Positions 7,030-13,132 of a stretch of 25,127 bases of DNA are shown here, in pieces. The stretch lies in NCBI GenBank assembly GCA_947600345.1, contig CANQGC010000007.1, forward strand, positions 1 through 25,127, given 5' to 3'. The notes under the pieces were generated by a model that worked only from the letters and a program-made list of their open reading frames with translations, did no database searches and was not told the DNA's origin. Made by a program: the position numbers and the translations under genes. The DNA is from an uncultured Clostridia bacterium (GTDB lineage: Bacteria > Bacillota > Clostridia > Christensenellales > Aristaeellaceae). Every line of letters starts with the position of its first letter. The first letter of the stretch is position 1.

Positions 7030-8370
7030 TCAATCCCCGCTGTTCCAGAGCTTTTCCGCCGTGGGCGTCCAGTTGGCGGCATAGGGAGTGGTCTTGTCGC
7101 AGAGGTGATCGACGCTCTCGGGGCTCTGGTAGTCGGTGCTGACCGCGCCGGTGGAGCGAACCATCTTGCGCAGGCACTCCGGGTTTTCCAGCATTGGGCA
7201 GGGGCGCAGCATGTTTTCATTGAAGGGCTGCGCATCGTGATAGGCCATGAAGATCGGGCTCTTGAGCGCGTCCAGCAGCGAGCAGTCGTGGATGTTCGCG
7301 TTGGAGTAGTGGATGAACACGCAGAGCTCCACGTCGCCCTTGGCGTTGATGTGCAGGTAGTTCCGCCCCCCGGCGATGCAGCCACCCACGTACTGCGCGT
7401 CGTTCTGGAAGTCCATCGTGAACAACGGCTTCATCTGGCGGAAGGCGCGGATGTTGCAGTAGACCGCCTCGCGCTGCTCGGGCGTGGGCAACAGTTCGGC
7501 CACGGCGTCGTTGCCCACCGGCATGTAGTGGAAGAACCACGCAAACAGCGCGCCGCTGTCGATGATGTAGTCGAAGAATTCCTCGCTGGTGATGTCGGCA
7601 TAATTGCGGCTGGTGTAGCAGGTGGAGATGCCGAAGGGCAGCTTGTGCGCCTTGAGCAGCGCCATTGCCGCGGCCACCTTCTGGAAGATGCCCGCGCCGC
7701 GGCGGGAGTCGTTGGCCTCCTCGAAGCCCTCCAGCGAAATCGCTGGGATGAAGTTCCGCACCCGCAGCATCTCCCGGCAGAAATCCTCGTCGATCAGCGT
7801 GCCGTTGGTGAAGGCAAGGAATTCGCAGTCGGGGTGCATTTCGCACAGGCGAATCAGATCCCTGCGGCGCACCATCGGCTCGCCGCCGGTGTAGATGTAC
7901 ATATAGACACCCAGCGCCTTGCCCTGGCGGATGATGGAGTCGATGTCCTCCAGCGACAGGTTCAGCTGATGGCCGTACTCCGCCGCCCAGCAACCGGTGC
8001 AGCGCAGGTTGCAGGCCGAGGTCGGATCGAGCAGGATCGCCCAGGGAATGTTGCAGCCCTCACGCTGCTCGGCCTCCTTCTGGATCGCGCTGCCCTTCAG
8101 GCTGGCGTTGAACAGAAGATTTTGAAAGATCGCCTCGCGCGCCCCGGCGTCCAGCTCGTAGATCTTGAGGATCAGCTGATACCAGTTGTTCTTTTTGCGG
8201 ATGGCGCTGCGCATCGCGTTGCGCTGGCCCACATACCAATCGTCCGGCGTGAAGCGATCCACCAGCGCCATCAGCTTGGGAATGTTCTCCTCCGGGTTGC
8301 CCTCAATGTAGTTTAGCGCCTGGTTGATCGCGAATCCCTGCATCTTTTCCACAACGCGCTTGCGTTCCAT
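7030..8370 (-). CDS. Radical SAM protein with Cys-rich C-terminal (SPASM-like) region
   Basis: A 446-residue radical SAM enzyme. A helical N-terminal extension (~1-110; NQALNYIEGNPEENIPKLMALVDRF) precedes the core, where Cys120, Cys124 and Cys127 (CNLRCTGCW) bind the 4Fe-4S cluster and TGGEP (just downstream) binds SAM. The C-terminal third has spaced cysteines (GGCIAGG, ELCVF, LRPCPMLENPECL), consistent with a SPASM-like auxiliary cluster domain. The substrate cannot be read from the sequence, and no RiPP precursor peptide is visible nearby. The ATG at 8370 follows GGAGG at 7 nt. It heads a two-gene operon with the YjdF-type gene and diverges from a TetR regulator across a region with a strong palindrome. 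Confidence 0.92.
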   Translation of the reverse strand: MERKRVVEKMQGFAINQALNYIEGNPEENIPKLMALVDRFTPDDWYVGQRNAMRSAIRKKNNWYQLILKIYELDAGAREAIFQNLLFNASLKGSAIQKEAEQREGCNIPWAILLDPTSACNLRCTGCWAAEYGHQLNLSLEDIDSIIRQGKALGVYMYIYTGGEPMVRRRDLIRLCEMHPDCEFLAFTNGTLIDEDFCREMLRVRNFIPAISLEGFEEANDSRRGAGIFQKVAAAMALLKAHKLPFGISTCYTSRNYADITSEEFFDYIIDSGALFAWFFHYMPVGNDAVAELLPTPEQREAVYCNIRAFRQMKPLFTMDFQNDAQYVGGCIAGGRNYLHINAKGDVELCVFIHYSNANIHDCSLLDALKSPIFMAYHDAQPFNENMLRPCPMLENPECLRKMVRSTGAVSTDYQSPESVDHLCDKTTPYAANWTPTAEKLWNSGD

Positions 8371-8420
8371 AAGTATACCTCCATTCTCCGCATTGCTTCG
8401 CCGACATTCTGTGAGGATTG

Positions 8421-8449
8421 ATTCTACCAGCCGGACGGCGGTGGCGCAA
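8421..8449 (-). promoter_or_regulatory. Promoter of the radical SAM operon
   Basis: On the minus strand: TTGCGC (8444-8449), a 17-bp spacer and TAGAAT (8421-8426), about 50 bp before the start codon. Confidence 0.6.
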
Positions 8450-8474
8450 CATGCAAACGGGGATGAATGTCTGG

Positions 8475-8506
8475 TTTTTGGGCATTCGGCGCAAATTGCC
8501 CAAAAA
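8475..8506. promoter_or_regulatory. Inverted repeat between divergent promoters, candidate TetR operator
   Basis: Ten-base perfect arms TTTTTGGGCA (8475-8484) and TGCCCAAAAA (8497-8506) are separated by 12 bp. The repeat sits between the -35 boxes of the radical SAM and TetR promoters (8449 and 8524), so one bound repressor could control both transcripts. The spacing is longer than classic TetR operators. Confidence 0.55.
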
Positions 8507-8523
8507 TCCGGCCTGGTTTCGCC

Positions 8524-8552
8524 TTGCATAATCGGAAGAATTTCGGTAAAAT
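8524..8552 (+). promoter_or_regulatory. Promoter of the TetR-patatin operon
   Basis: TTGCAT (8524-8529), a 17-bp spacer and TAAAAT (8547-8552), about 32 bp before the start codon. Confidence 0.65.
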
Positions 8553-8584
8553 GAAAGGGATGAACCACGAAGGGAGGGAATTCC

Positions 8585-9175
8585 ATGTCGTCGCGCACGG
8601 AGCAGGCGATCGTCGATTCCTTCCTGAAGCTGCTGGACGAGCGGCCGATCAACAAGATCTCCGTCCGGGACATCGTTGAGGACTGCGGCATCAACCGCAA
8701 CACGTTCTACTACCACTTCGCGGACATCCACGCGCTGGTCGACGAGGTGGTGCGCTCCTTCTTCGGGCAGATCATCACCAACTACGCGGGCGTCAGTTCA
8801 CTGTACGAGTGCTTTGACGCCGCGATGCAGTACATCTGCGCGCACCGGCGCAGGGCGCTGCACCTCTACAATTCCCGGAACAGGGAGATCTTCGAGCGCC
8901 ATCTGATGGAATACGCCCACTTCGCCGTGACGACCTACATGGACGCGGCCTTTCCGCGGGCTGACATCCTTGAGGGCGACCGGGCGATCATCATCAACAC
9001 CTACGCCTGCGAGTGCTACGGGCTGATGATCGACTGGCTGAACCACGGCCTGACCGAGGAATGGCGCGCGTCCTTCCGCCGCCTCTGCGAGCTGCGCACC
9101 GGCACGGTGGAGCGCATGATTCGGAGGAGCGAGGAGGACAAGCGCCGACGGGGCGAAGCGGGTGGGAAACTATGA
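8585..9175 (+). CDS. TetR/AcrR-family transcriptional regulator
   Basis: A 196-residue regulator with a TetR N-terminal helix-turn-helix (residues ~8-55; INKISVRDIVEDCGINRNTFYYHFADIHALVDEV) and an all-helical ligand domain that is cysteine-poor except for YACECYG. It starts at the ATG after GGGAGG. It overlaps the patatin gene by 4 bp (ATGA), so the two are translationally coupled, and it diverges from the radical SAM operon. It probably represses itself and the divergent operon through the palindrome at 8475-8506. The inducer is unknown; the linkage to a phospholipase suggests a lipid or membrane-active ligand (inference). Confidence 0.9.
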   Translation: MSSRTEQAIVDSFLKLLDERPINKISVRDIVEDCGINRNTFYYHFADIHALVDEVVRSFFGQIITNYAGVSSLYECFDAAMQYICAHRRRALHLYNSRNREIFERHLMEYAHFAVTTYMDAAFPRADILEGDRAIIINTYACECYGLMIDWLNHGLTEEWRASFRRLCELRTGTVERMIRRSEEDKRRRGEAGGKL

Positions 9176-10074
9176 CGAATGGGAACGAGCAAGATGTGAA
9201 TGGAGGCGCGTTTGCGATGGGGGAGAGGATCGGCGTCGTCGATGTGGGCGGAGGCTTTCGCGGCATCTACGCCGCGGGCGTGCTCGACTACTGCCTGGCA
9301 AATTCGATTCGCTTTGACCTCGGCATCGGCGTTTCGGCGGGCAGCGCAAATCTGGCGTCGTTCGTCGCCGGACAGCGGGAGCGCAATCTGGCGTTCTATA
9401 CCAAGTATGGCCTGCGCAAGCAGTACGCCAGCCTGGGCAATTTCCTGCGCACGGGCTCGTACATCGACCTGGATTACGTCTACGGCACGCTGAGCAACAC
9501 CGGCGGGGAATCCCCCGTGGACTACGACGCGCTGGTTCGAAATCCGATGGAGCTGATCGTAGTGGCGGCCGAGGCCGTCAGCGGCGAGGCCAAGTATTTC
9601 ACCAAGGCGGACATCGGGCGCGACAACTACGACATCTGCAAGGCGTCCTCCGCCATCCCCTTCGTCTGCAAGCCCTACGCGATCGACGGAATCGCCTACT
9701 TCGACGGCGCGCTGGCCGATCCCGTGCCGGTGGAGAAGGCGTTCGAGCTGGGCTGCGACCGCGTCGTGGTGCTGCTGACCAAGCCCGCCGGCGTGCCCCG
9801 GCAGCCCGGCAAGGATCCCCTGTTCGCCCGGGGCATTCAGCGCAAGTATCCCGTCGCCGCCGAAAAGCTGCGCCATCGGGCGGACGCCTACAACGCCGGC
9901 GTCGCGCGCGCCCGGGAATACGCCGCGCAGGGCAGGGCGCTGATCGTTTCCCCCGACGACACCTGCGGCGTAAGCACGCTCACGCGCGACCCCGAGCCGC
10001 TCATGCGGCTCTACCGAAAGGGGCTGAAGGACGGCGAGCGAATTCAGGCGTTCCTGTCCGGTAAATCGAGCTAA
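9172..10074 (+). CDS. Patatin-like phospholipase (bacterial YjjU-like group)
   Basis: A 300-residue patatin-fold hydrolase expected to cleave acyl groups from lipids. All the catalytic parts are present: an oxyanion-hole glycine run (DVGGGFRGIYAAGVLD, residues 24-39), the nucleophile elbow GVSAG with Ser55, and the DGA motif with Asp178. There is no signal peptide or membrane helix, so it is cytosolic or membrane-peripheral. The ATG at 9172 overlaps the TetR stop (ATGA); a second in-frame ATG at 9217 has GGAGG 10 nt upstream and would remove 15 non-conserved residues, so either start is possible. It is co-transcribed with the TetR gene. Confidence 0.9.
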   Translation: MTNGNEQDVNGGAFAMGERIGVVDVGGGFRGIYAAGVLDYCLANSIRFDLGIGVSAGSANLASFVAGQRERNLAFYTKYGLRKQYASLGNFLRTGSYIDLDYVYGTLSNTGGESPVDYDALVRNPMELIVVAAEAVSGEAKYFTKADIGRDNYDICKASSAIPFVCKPYAIDGIAYFDGALADPVPVEKAFELGCDRVVVLLTKPAGVPRQPGKDPLFARGIQRKYPVAAEKLRHRADAYNAGVARAREYAAQGRALIVSPDDTCGVSTLTRDPEPLMRLYRKGLKDGERIQAFLSGKSS

Positions 10075-10104
10075 AATACAATAGTTATGTCCCTTTCACC
10101 TGAA

Positions 10105-10170
10105 TCACACGCACGCTAGCGTCAGATATTTCTGGAAGAAATTGATGCCCGAATTCGTGCGCTTGCTCAT
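10105..10170 (-). pseudogene. Truncated N-terminus of arsenite efflux pump ACR3 (ArsB-type)
   Basis: A 21-codon open frame preceded by a good ribosome binding site (AGGAAGGTG, 6 nt from ATG) encodes MSKRTNSGINFFQKYLTL and then LACV-stop. The FFQKYLTL segment at this position is, to my knowledge, the characteristic start of clostridial ACR3 pumps, where it runs into the first membrane helix. Here homology stops abruptly after about 18 residues and the rest of the ~350-residue gene is absent. It lies directly downstream of the thioredoxin-like gene, the expected slot for ACR3 in such operons, so the operon has lost its pump by deletion. Confidence 0.6.
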
Positions 10171-10239
10171 TTGAATCACCTTCCTAAATCCACCATCTGA
10201 GCCACAGAGTCGCTTCCTGCGGTCACGAAAACCGCTTCT

Positions 10240-10647
10240 TTAATACCCCATTCCCCGCAGCAGTTTTTCCAAATCGGCGGCTTTTACCAGCTTGCCCTGA
10301 ACCACCACCTGCTCGTTGACGACAACCGCGGGCACACGCATCACGCCATATTCCATGACCTTCGGCATATCGGTGATGTACTCGACCTCCACCGAAAGCC
10401 CCATCGCCTTCATCGCCAGCTTCGCCTGTTCGTACTGTTCGTGGCAGGTCTTGCATCCAGCGCCGAGCACCTTGACGCAGCAGATGCCATCGGTCGCCGC
10501 GCCGCAGCAGTTGGCCGCAACCTTCTCCGCGCTCGGTGCGGGACCGCAGCAGCAGCTTGGGGTTTCCGCAGCCGGGGCGGAATTGCAGGCGCAGGTCGGA
10601 GTATTCTTCTCTTGTTCCTTCTTCTTGCCAATGTTGAAAAGTGCCAT
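10240..10647 (-). CDS. Thioredoxin-like small redox protein with Cys-rich N-terminus
   Basis: A 135-residue protein. Residues ~58-135 form the small thioredoxin-like fold of the redox-active disulfide protein 2 family: VKVLGAGCKTCHEQYEQAKLAM with the CxxC at 65/68, then VEYITDMPKVMEYGVMRVPAVVVNEQVV with the cis-proline. The first 57 residues are an extension rich in Cys (19, 21, 32-34, 47-48, 56-57) with Ala/Pro spacers, suggestive of thiol-based metal or metalloid binding. The ATG at 10647 follows GAGGAGG at 7 nt. It lies downstream of the ArsP-like permease and upstream of an ACR3 remnant, so it most plausibly works in arsenic or metalloid handling. Confidence 0.85.
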   Translation of the reverse strand: MALFNIGKKKEQEKNTPTCACNSAPAAETPSCCCGPAPSAEKVAANCCGAATDGICCVKVLGAGCKTCHEQYEQAKLAMKAMGLSVEVEYITDMPKVMEYGVMRVPAVVVNEQVVVQGKLVKAADLEKLLRGMGY

Positions 10648-10830
10648 GATGATTCCTCCTCTTTTTCTAACGGCACCCCCACCCAAATCGGCGGTGCGTC
10701 AGACGATGCCTTTTCCGCCATCTGCGGCGTGAAGCTTTCTCGACTTACCTCCAGTAAGCCTTCGAAATCTGCACTTGCATCTGACGAAAAATTCATTCGC
10801 CGGACGACCACCTCCTTTGTGTGGTGTTGC
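10648..10830. other. Spacer between permease and thioredoxin-like gene
   Basis: This 183-bp stretch holds a possible 49-codon leader frame on the minus strand (ATG at 10796) that runs on into the thioredoxin-like gene in another frame; I do not recognise it and doubt that it is real. It also contains an imperfect inverted repeat, CGTCAGATGC against GCATCGTCTGACG, in which two bases are inserted. No promoter or T-run terminator is evident. Confidence 0.35.
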
Positions 10831-11832
10831 CTAAAGAATGACGGTTTGTATCGCGTTGAAGAAGTAACCGACAACGATGATACCAAAGGTACAGATGCCG
10901 ATGAAGATGCCCAGCAATTTCGGCTTGACTGCCTTGCGAAGCATAATCATCGACGGCAGGGAGAGCGTAGTCACGCCCATCATGAAGGAGAGCACCACAC
11001 CCAGCAGCGCGCCCTTCGCCAGCAGCGCCTCGGCAATCGGAATGGTGCCGAAGATATCCGCGTACATCGGCACGCCCGCGATGGTCGCCAGAACCACGCC
11101 GAAGGGATTGCCGCCGCCGAGAATGCGAATGATGAAATCCTCGGGAATCCAGTTGTGAATTAGCGCGCCGATGCCTACGCCCACCAGCACGTAGGGGAAC
11201 ACCTTCTTCGCCGTGGAGACGACCTGCTCCCATGCGTATTTCAGGCGATCCGCAAAGTGCAGTTCCTCCTGCGGAATATCCAGCGCCCTGCCGTTGCGGA
11301 TGTATTCCTCCACGTATTTCTCCAACCCCAGGCGCTCGATCAGCGTGCCGCCCGCGACGGCGATCACCAGGCCGAGGAACACGTAGAGCACCGCGACCTT
11401 CCATCCGAAGATGCTCATGAGCAGCACCAGCGAACCGAGATCGACCATCGGCGAGGAGATCAGAAAGGAGAAGGTCACGCCGAGCGGAAGTCCCGCGCTG
11501 GTGAAGCCGATGAACAGCGGAATCGACGAGCAGGAGCAGAAGGGCGTCACCGTGCCCAGCAGCGCCGCGACGCAATTCGCCCCGATGCCGTGAAAGCGCC
11601 CGAGGATGCGCTTGGTGCGCTCCGGGGGAAAGTAACTCTGGATGTAGGAAATCACGAGAATCAGGAAGCCCAGCAACACCATGATCTTGATCGTATCATA
11701 GAGGAAGAATTGCACGCTACCTCCGATGCGGGTATTTCCATCCATGCCGAGCGCCGCAAGCAAGCGTCCGATCCATCGGTTCAGCCAAGCCATGCCCAGC
11801 ACTTCGCCCTGCACAAAGTCCCAGATTGACAT
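10831..11832 (-). CDS. ArsP/YraQ-type permease (DUF318, UPF0718)
   Basis: A 333-residue polytopic membrane protein with about eight helices. The hallmark TPFCSCSSIPLFIGF follows a helix of the first half and TIAGVPMYADIFGTIPIAEALL marks the second half; the CSCSS cysteines bind trivalent organoarsenicals in characterised ArsP proteins. It is expected to export methylated or aromatic arsenite, though some relatives have other roles. The ATG at 11832 follows GAGGG at 8 nt. It sits downstream of an ArsR gene and terminator, and shares a 20-nt upstream motif with the ArsR promoter, which supports ArsR control. The thioredoxin-like gene follows on the same strand. Confidence 0.9.
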   Translation of the reverse strand: MSIWDFVQGEVLGMAWLNRWIGRLLAALGMDGNTRIGGSVQFFLYDTIKIMVLLGFLILVISYIQSYFPPERTKRILGRFHGIGANCVAALLGTVTPFCSCSSIPLFIGFTSAGLPLGVTFSFLISSPMVDLGSLVLLMSIFGWKVAVLYVFLGLVIAVAGGTLIERLGLEKYVEEYIRNGRALDIPQEELHFADRLKYAWEQVVSTAKKVFPYVLVGVGIGALIHNWIPEDFIIRILGGGNPFGVVLATIAGVPMYADIFGTIPIAEALLAKGALLGVVLSFMMGVTTLSLPSMIMLRKAVKPKLLGIFIGICTFGIIVVGYFFNAIQTVIL

Positions 11833-11849
11833 TTCATGTCCCTCTATAT

Positions 11850-11873
11850 CGAATAATTGAAATGTTTCTATCT
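11850..11873. promoter_or_regulatory. Candidate ArsR operator upstream of the permease
   Basis: GAATAATTGAAATGTTTCTA here matches GAATCATTGAAATTTTTCTA at 12321-12340, upstream of arsR, with two differences. The two sites are the only shared upstream sequence of the two transcripts, and this one lies within 20-45 bp of the permease start codon. Confidence 0.5.
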
Positions 11874-11882
11874 ATACTCCCG

Positions 11883-11924
11883 AAAAAACGATGCCTGCGG
11901 CGGCCGTCCTTTGGCATCGTTTTC
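11883..11924 (-). terminator. Terminator of the ArsR gene
   Basis: On the minus strand ACGATGCC (11913-11920) pairs with GGCATCGT (11888-11895) and is followed by six Ts. It ends the arsR transcript before the permease, so the permease needs readthrough or its own promoter. Confidence 0.8.
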
Positions 11925-11928
11925 GCGG

Positions 11929-12246
11929 TCAGTCTTCCGGGCTTGACCGATGGCAAATGCAATCCTCCTTTGCCTCGATCACATCCTCCAGCGTATGCAG
12001 AAGCGCTTCAAAGCGATCCCTGCGCAGCGAATAGAAGGTATTCTTTCCCTCCCGGCGATCCTGTACCAGGCCCGCCTCGATCAACACGCGCATGTCGTGG
12101 GACAGCGTGGGCTGGGTGATGTGGAAGGCTTCGAGGATCTCGCAGGCGCACAATTCCCCACAGGAGAGCATATCGACGATGCGCAAACGCTTGGGATCGG
12201 AGATTGCCTTGAGCGCCTTTGCCGTATCCACATAAACCTGCTCCAC
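11929..12246 (-). CDS. arsR: ArsR-family arsenite-responsive repressor
   Basis: A 105-residue winged-helix repressor. The metal-sensing helix carries CGELCACEIL (Cys29, Cys33, Cys35), matching the ELCVCDL arsenic site of classical ArsR, and the recognition helix follows (ITQPTLSHDMRVLIEAGLV, ~43-61). A C-terminal CIC pair (Cys96, Cys98) could add ligands. The start is GTG at 12246, 7 nt after GAGGAGG. It has a perfect consensus promoter and a terminator of its own. It leads the ArsP-like permease and thioredoxin-like genes. Sensing of As(III) is a strong inference from the CxC motif and context. Confidence 0.92.
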   Translation of the reverse strand: MEQVYVDTAKALKAISDPKRLRIVDMLSCGELCACEILEAFHITQPTLSHDMRVLIEAGLVQDRREGKNTFYSLRRDRFEALLHTLEDVIEAKEDCICHRSSPED

Positions 12247-12289
12247 GGAATCGCCTCCTCAAATATAGAATATCCTCTATCCGTCAACC

Positions 12290-12318
12290 ATTATATTCTG
12301 CGGAGGACGATTTGTCAA
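12290..12318 (-). promoter_or_regulatory. Consensus promoter of arsR
   Basis: On the minus strand: TTGACA (12313-12318), a 17-bp spacer and TATAAT (12290-12295), both perfect, about 45 bp upstream of the GTG start. Confidence 0.85.
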
Positions 12319-12320
12319 TA

Positions 12321-12342
12321 GAATCATTGAAATTTTTCTATG
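12321..12342. promoter_or_regulatory. Candidate ArsR operator at the arsR promoter
   Basis: This sequence repeats the permease-upstream motif (AATCATTGAAATTTTTCTAT against AATAATTGAAATGTTTCTAT) and abuts the -35 box of arsR. Autoregulation is usual for ArsR. Confidence 0.5.
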
Positions 12343-12355
12343 TTATTTTTTACAT

Positions 12356-12434
12356 GAAAAAGCCGCCCTTCCGAGCGGCTTGGTGGTCTGTATTGGACTC
12401 GAACCGATGCCCTCCGCGATGGGAACACGGTGCT
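12356..12434 (-). pseudogene. tRNA-like fragment B (3' two-thirds with CCA) plus terminator
   Basis: On the minus strand: anticodon arm CCGTG-TTCCCAT-CGCGG (five pairs including T-G; loop has U33 and would read CCC, glycine), T arm ATCGG-TTCGAGT-CCAAT (one C-A mismatch), acceptor strand ACAGACC, discriminator A and CCA. The D-arm region (CCAATATAGTACAGC) is tRNA-like but disordered further 5', and no GGTCTGT acceptor partner is present. AGCCGC/GCGGCT plus five Ts forms a terminator (12357-12380). It is a direct repeat of fragment A at 6093-6180, with a different anticodon loop. It is either a decayed tRNA or an unusual tRNA-like RNA. Confidence 0.6.
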
Positions 12435-12615
12435 GTACTATATTGGCCGATTTGCATAGCTACTTAAGCCAGCGATGGGATGAAATGGTTCGGATTTGGG
12501 CCGTCATTTCCATTGCTGCATTTGAATTGTCACTTGCTGCGCGAATCAGGCAAACTTCATGCCGCCCAAGTCGCTGTTGAATGCCTTCGTGGTTTCAAGC
12601 AGTTAGTGACGGCTA
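12435..12615. other. Low-GC relic without a recognisable gene
   Basis: This 180-bp stretch is lower in GC than the flanks and has no start, ribosome binding site or recognisable protein in any frame. It lies between the tRNA-like fragment and hairpin repeat copy 3 and may be remnant accessory DNA. Confidence 0.4.
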
Positions 12616-12871
12616 CTTTAAAATCGGGGAAGCGATCGCTTCCCCGATTTTAAAGGCGCGCCGCGGCGGCCCGCGGATTGGAGGCGATGGGGCCTTGGCG
12701 CGTTTGGCCCGGGGTTTGATTTGACGCCGCGGGCCGCCTGGGAGCGTGGCCCTTGGGGTGACGCCGGGCTCCGCCCGGACCCGTTCCGGACTCTGTCCGG
12801 ACCTGCTTAAGGGACTCTGTCCCTTAAGAATCTCTGCCAAAGGACCTGAGGTCCTTTGGAATCTCCCTTCT
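12616..12871. repeat. Family I multi-hairpin repeat, copy 3 (inverted, diverged)
   Basis: This copy runs in the opposite direction to copies 1 and 2. It begins with a 40-bp perfect palindrome centred at 12635/12636, then the long-range GC stem (12666-12676 with 12727-12737) enclosing the conserved GGAGGCGATGG/GCCTTGG core, then hairpins with TCC or TCT triloops at 12764-12778, 12785-12801 and 12806-12828, and a final stem with loop TGA at 12837-12859. Arms differ from copies 1 and 2 but remain paired: for example CCAAAGGACC/GGTCCTTTGG against CCAAGGAACC/GGTTCCTTGG, and CTTAAGGGAC/GTCCCTTAAG against CTCAAGGGAC/GTCCCTTGAG. Triloops are the reverse complements of those in the other copies. No plus-strand gene ends just before it. 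Confidence 0.82.
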
Positions 12872-12975
12872 GCTGTCGCGCGCTTTTCACGGACTTTGTC
12901 CTCGGAGGGAGGCCAAAGTCCTGCCTCGCGTTCCTGCCGTCGCTCCGGCAGAAGCCGCAACCTCCCGTTTCCCAA
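12872..12975. other. Intergenic stretch between repeat families
   Basis: It contains smaller inverted repeats (a GGACTTTG/CAAAGTCC pair between about 12893 and 12923, and a CTGCCG/CGGCAG pair around 12940-12955) but no gene. The GGACTTTG arm resembles the family II stem at 13053-13089. Confidence 0.4.
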
Positions 12976-13132
12976 ACGAAGAAATCCAGCGCTCTGATCT
13001 ATGGCGCTGGATTTCGTGCTTCGTACTACCGCCCCTACAGAAACGCAACGCAGGACTTTGGGGGCTCGGCCTTATGGCCCCCAAAGTCCGTCGCTCCTTC
13101 CGCGGCAGCAGGTGGCTGCCCGCACTGCGGGC
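12976..13132. repeat. Family II covarying hairpins, copy X
   Basis: Hairpin A: a 12-bp perfect stem (12981-12992 with 13004-13015) with loop TCTGATCTATG, extended by an ACGAAG/CTTCGT outer helix. Hairpin B: a 13-bp perfect stem (13053-13065 with 13077-13089) with loop TCGGCCTTATG, followed by GTCGCTCCTTCCGCGGCAGC and AGGTGG. Hairpin C: GCCCGC-ACT-GCGGGC (13118-13132), which abuts the stop codon of the XRE gene. Copy Y at 16078-16233 has the same three hairpins in the same order, with different stems but matching loops and flanks. No poly-T follows, so these are not simple terminators. Confidence 0.85.

Noticed and set aside
7105..8316. Plus-strand open frame opposite the radical SAM gene
   Set aside because: Antisense shadow of a gene with complete radical SAM motifs; the translation is a His/Val/Ala-rich low-complexity chain.
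10410..10796. Small protein starting at the ATG at 10796 on the minus strand
   Set aside because: It would overlap most of the thioredoxin-like gene in another frame, has a poorly spaced ribosome binding site and resembles no family.
12356..12434. Intact tRNA gene (Gly-CCC)
   Set aside because: The anticodon and T arms are good, but the D arm and 5' acceptor strand cannot be folded.
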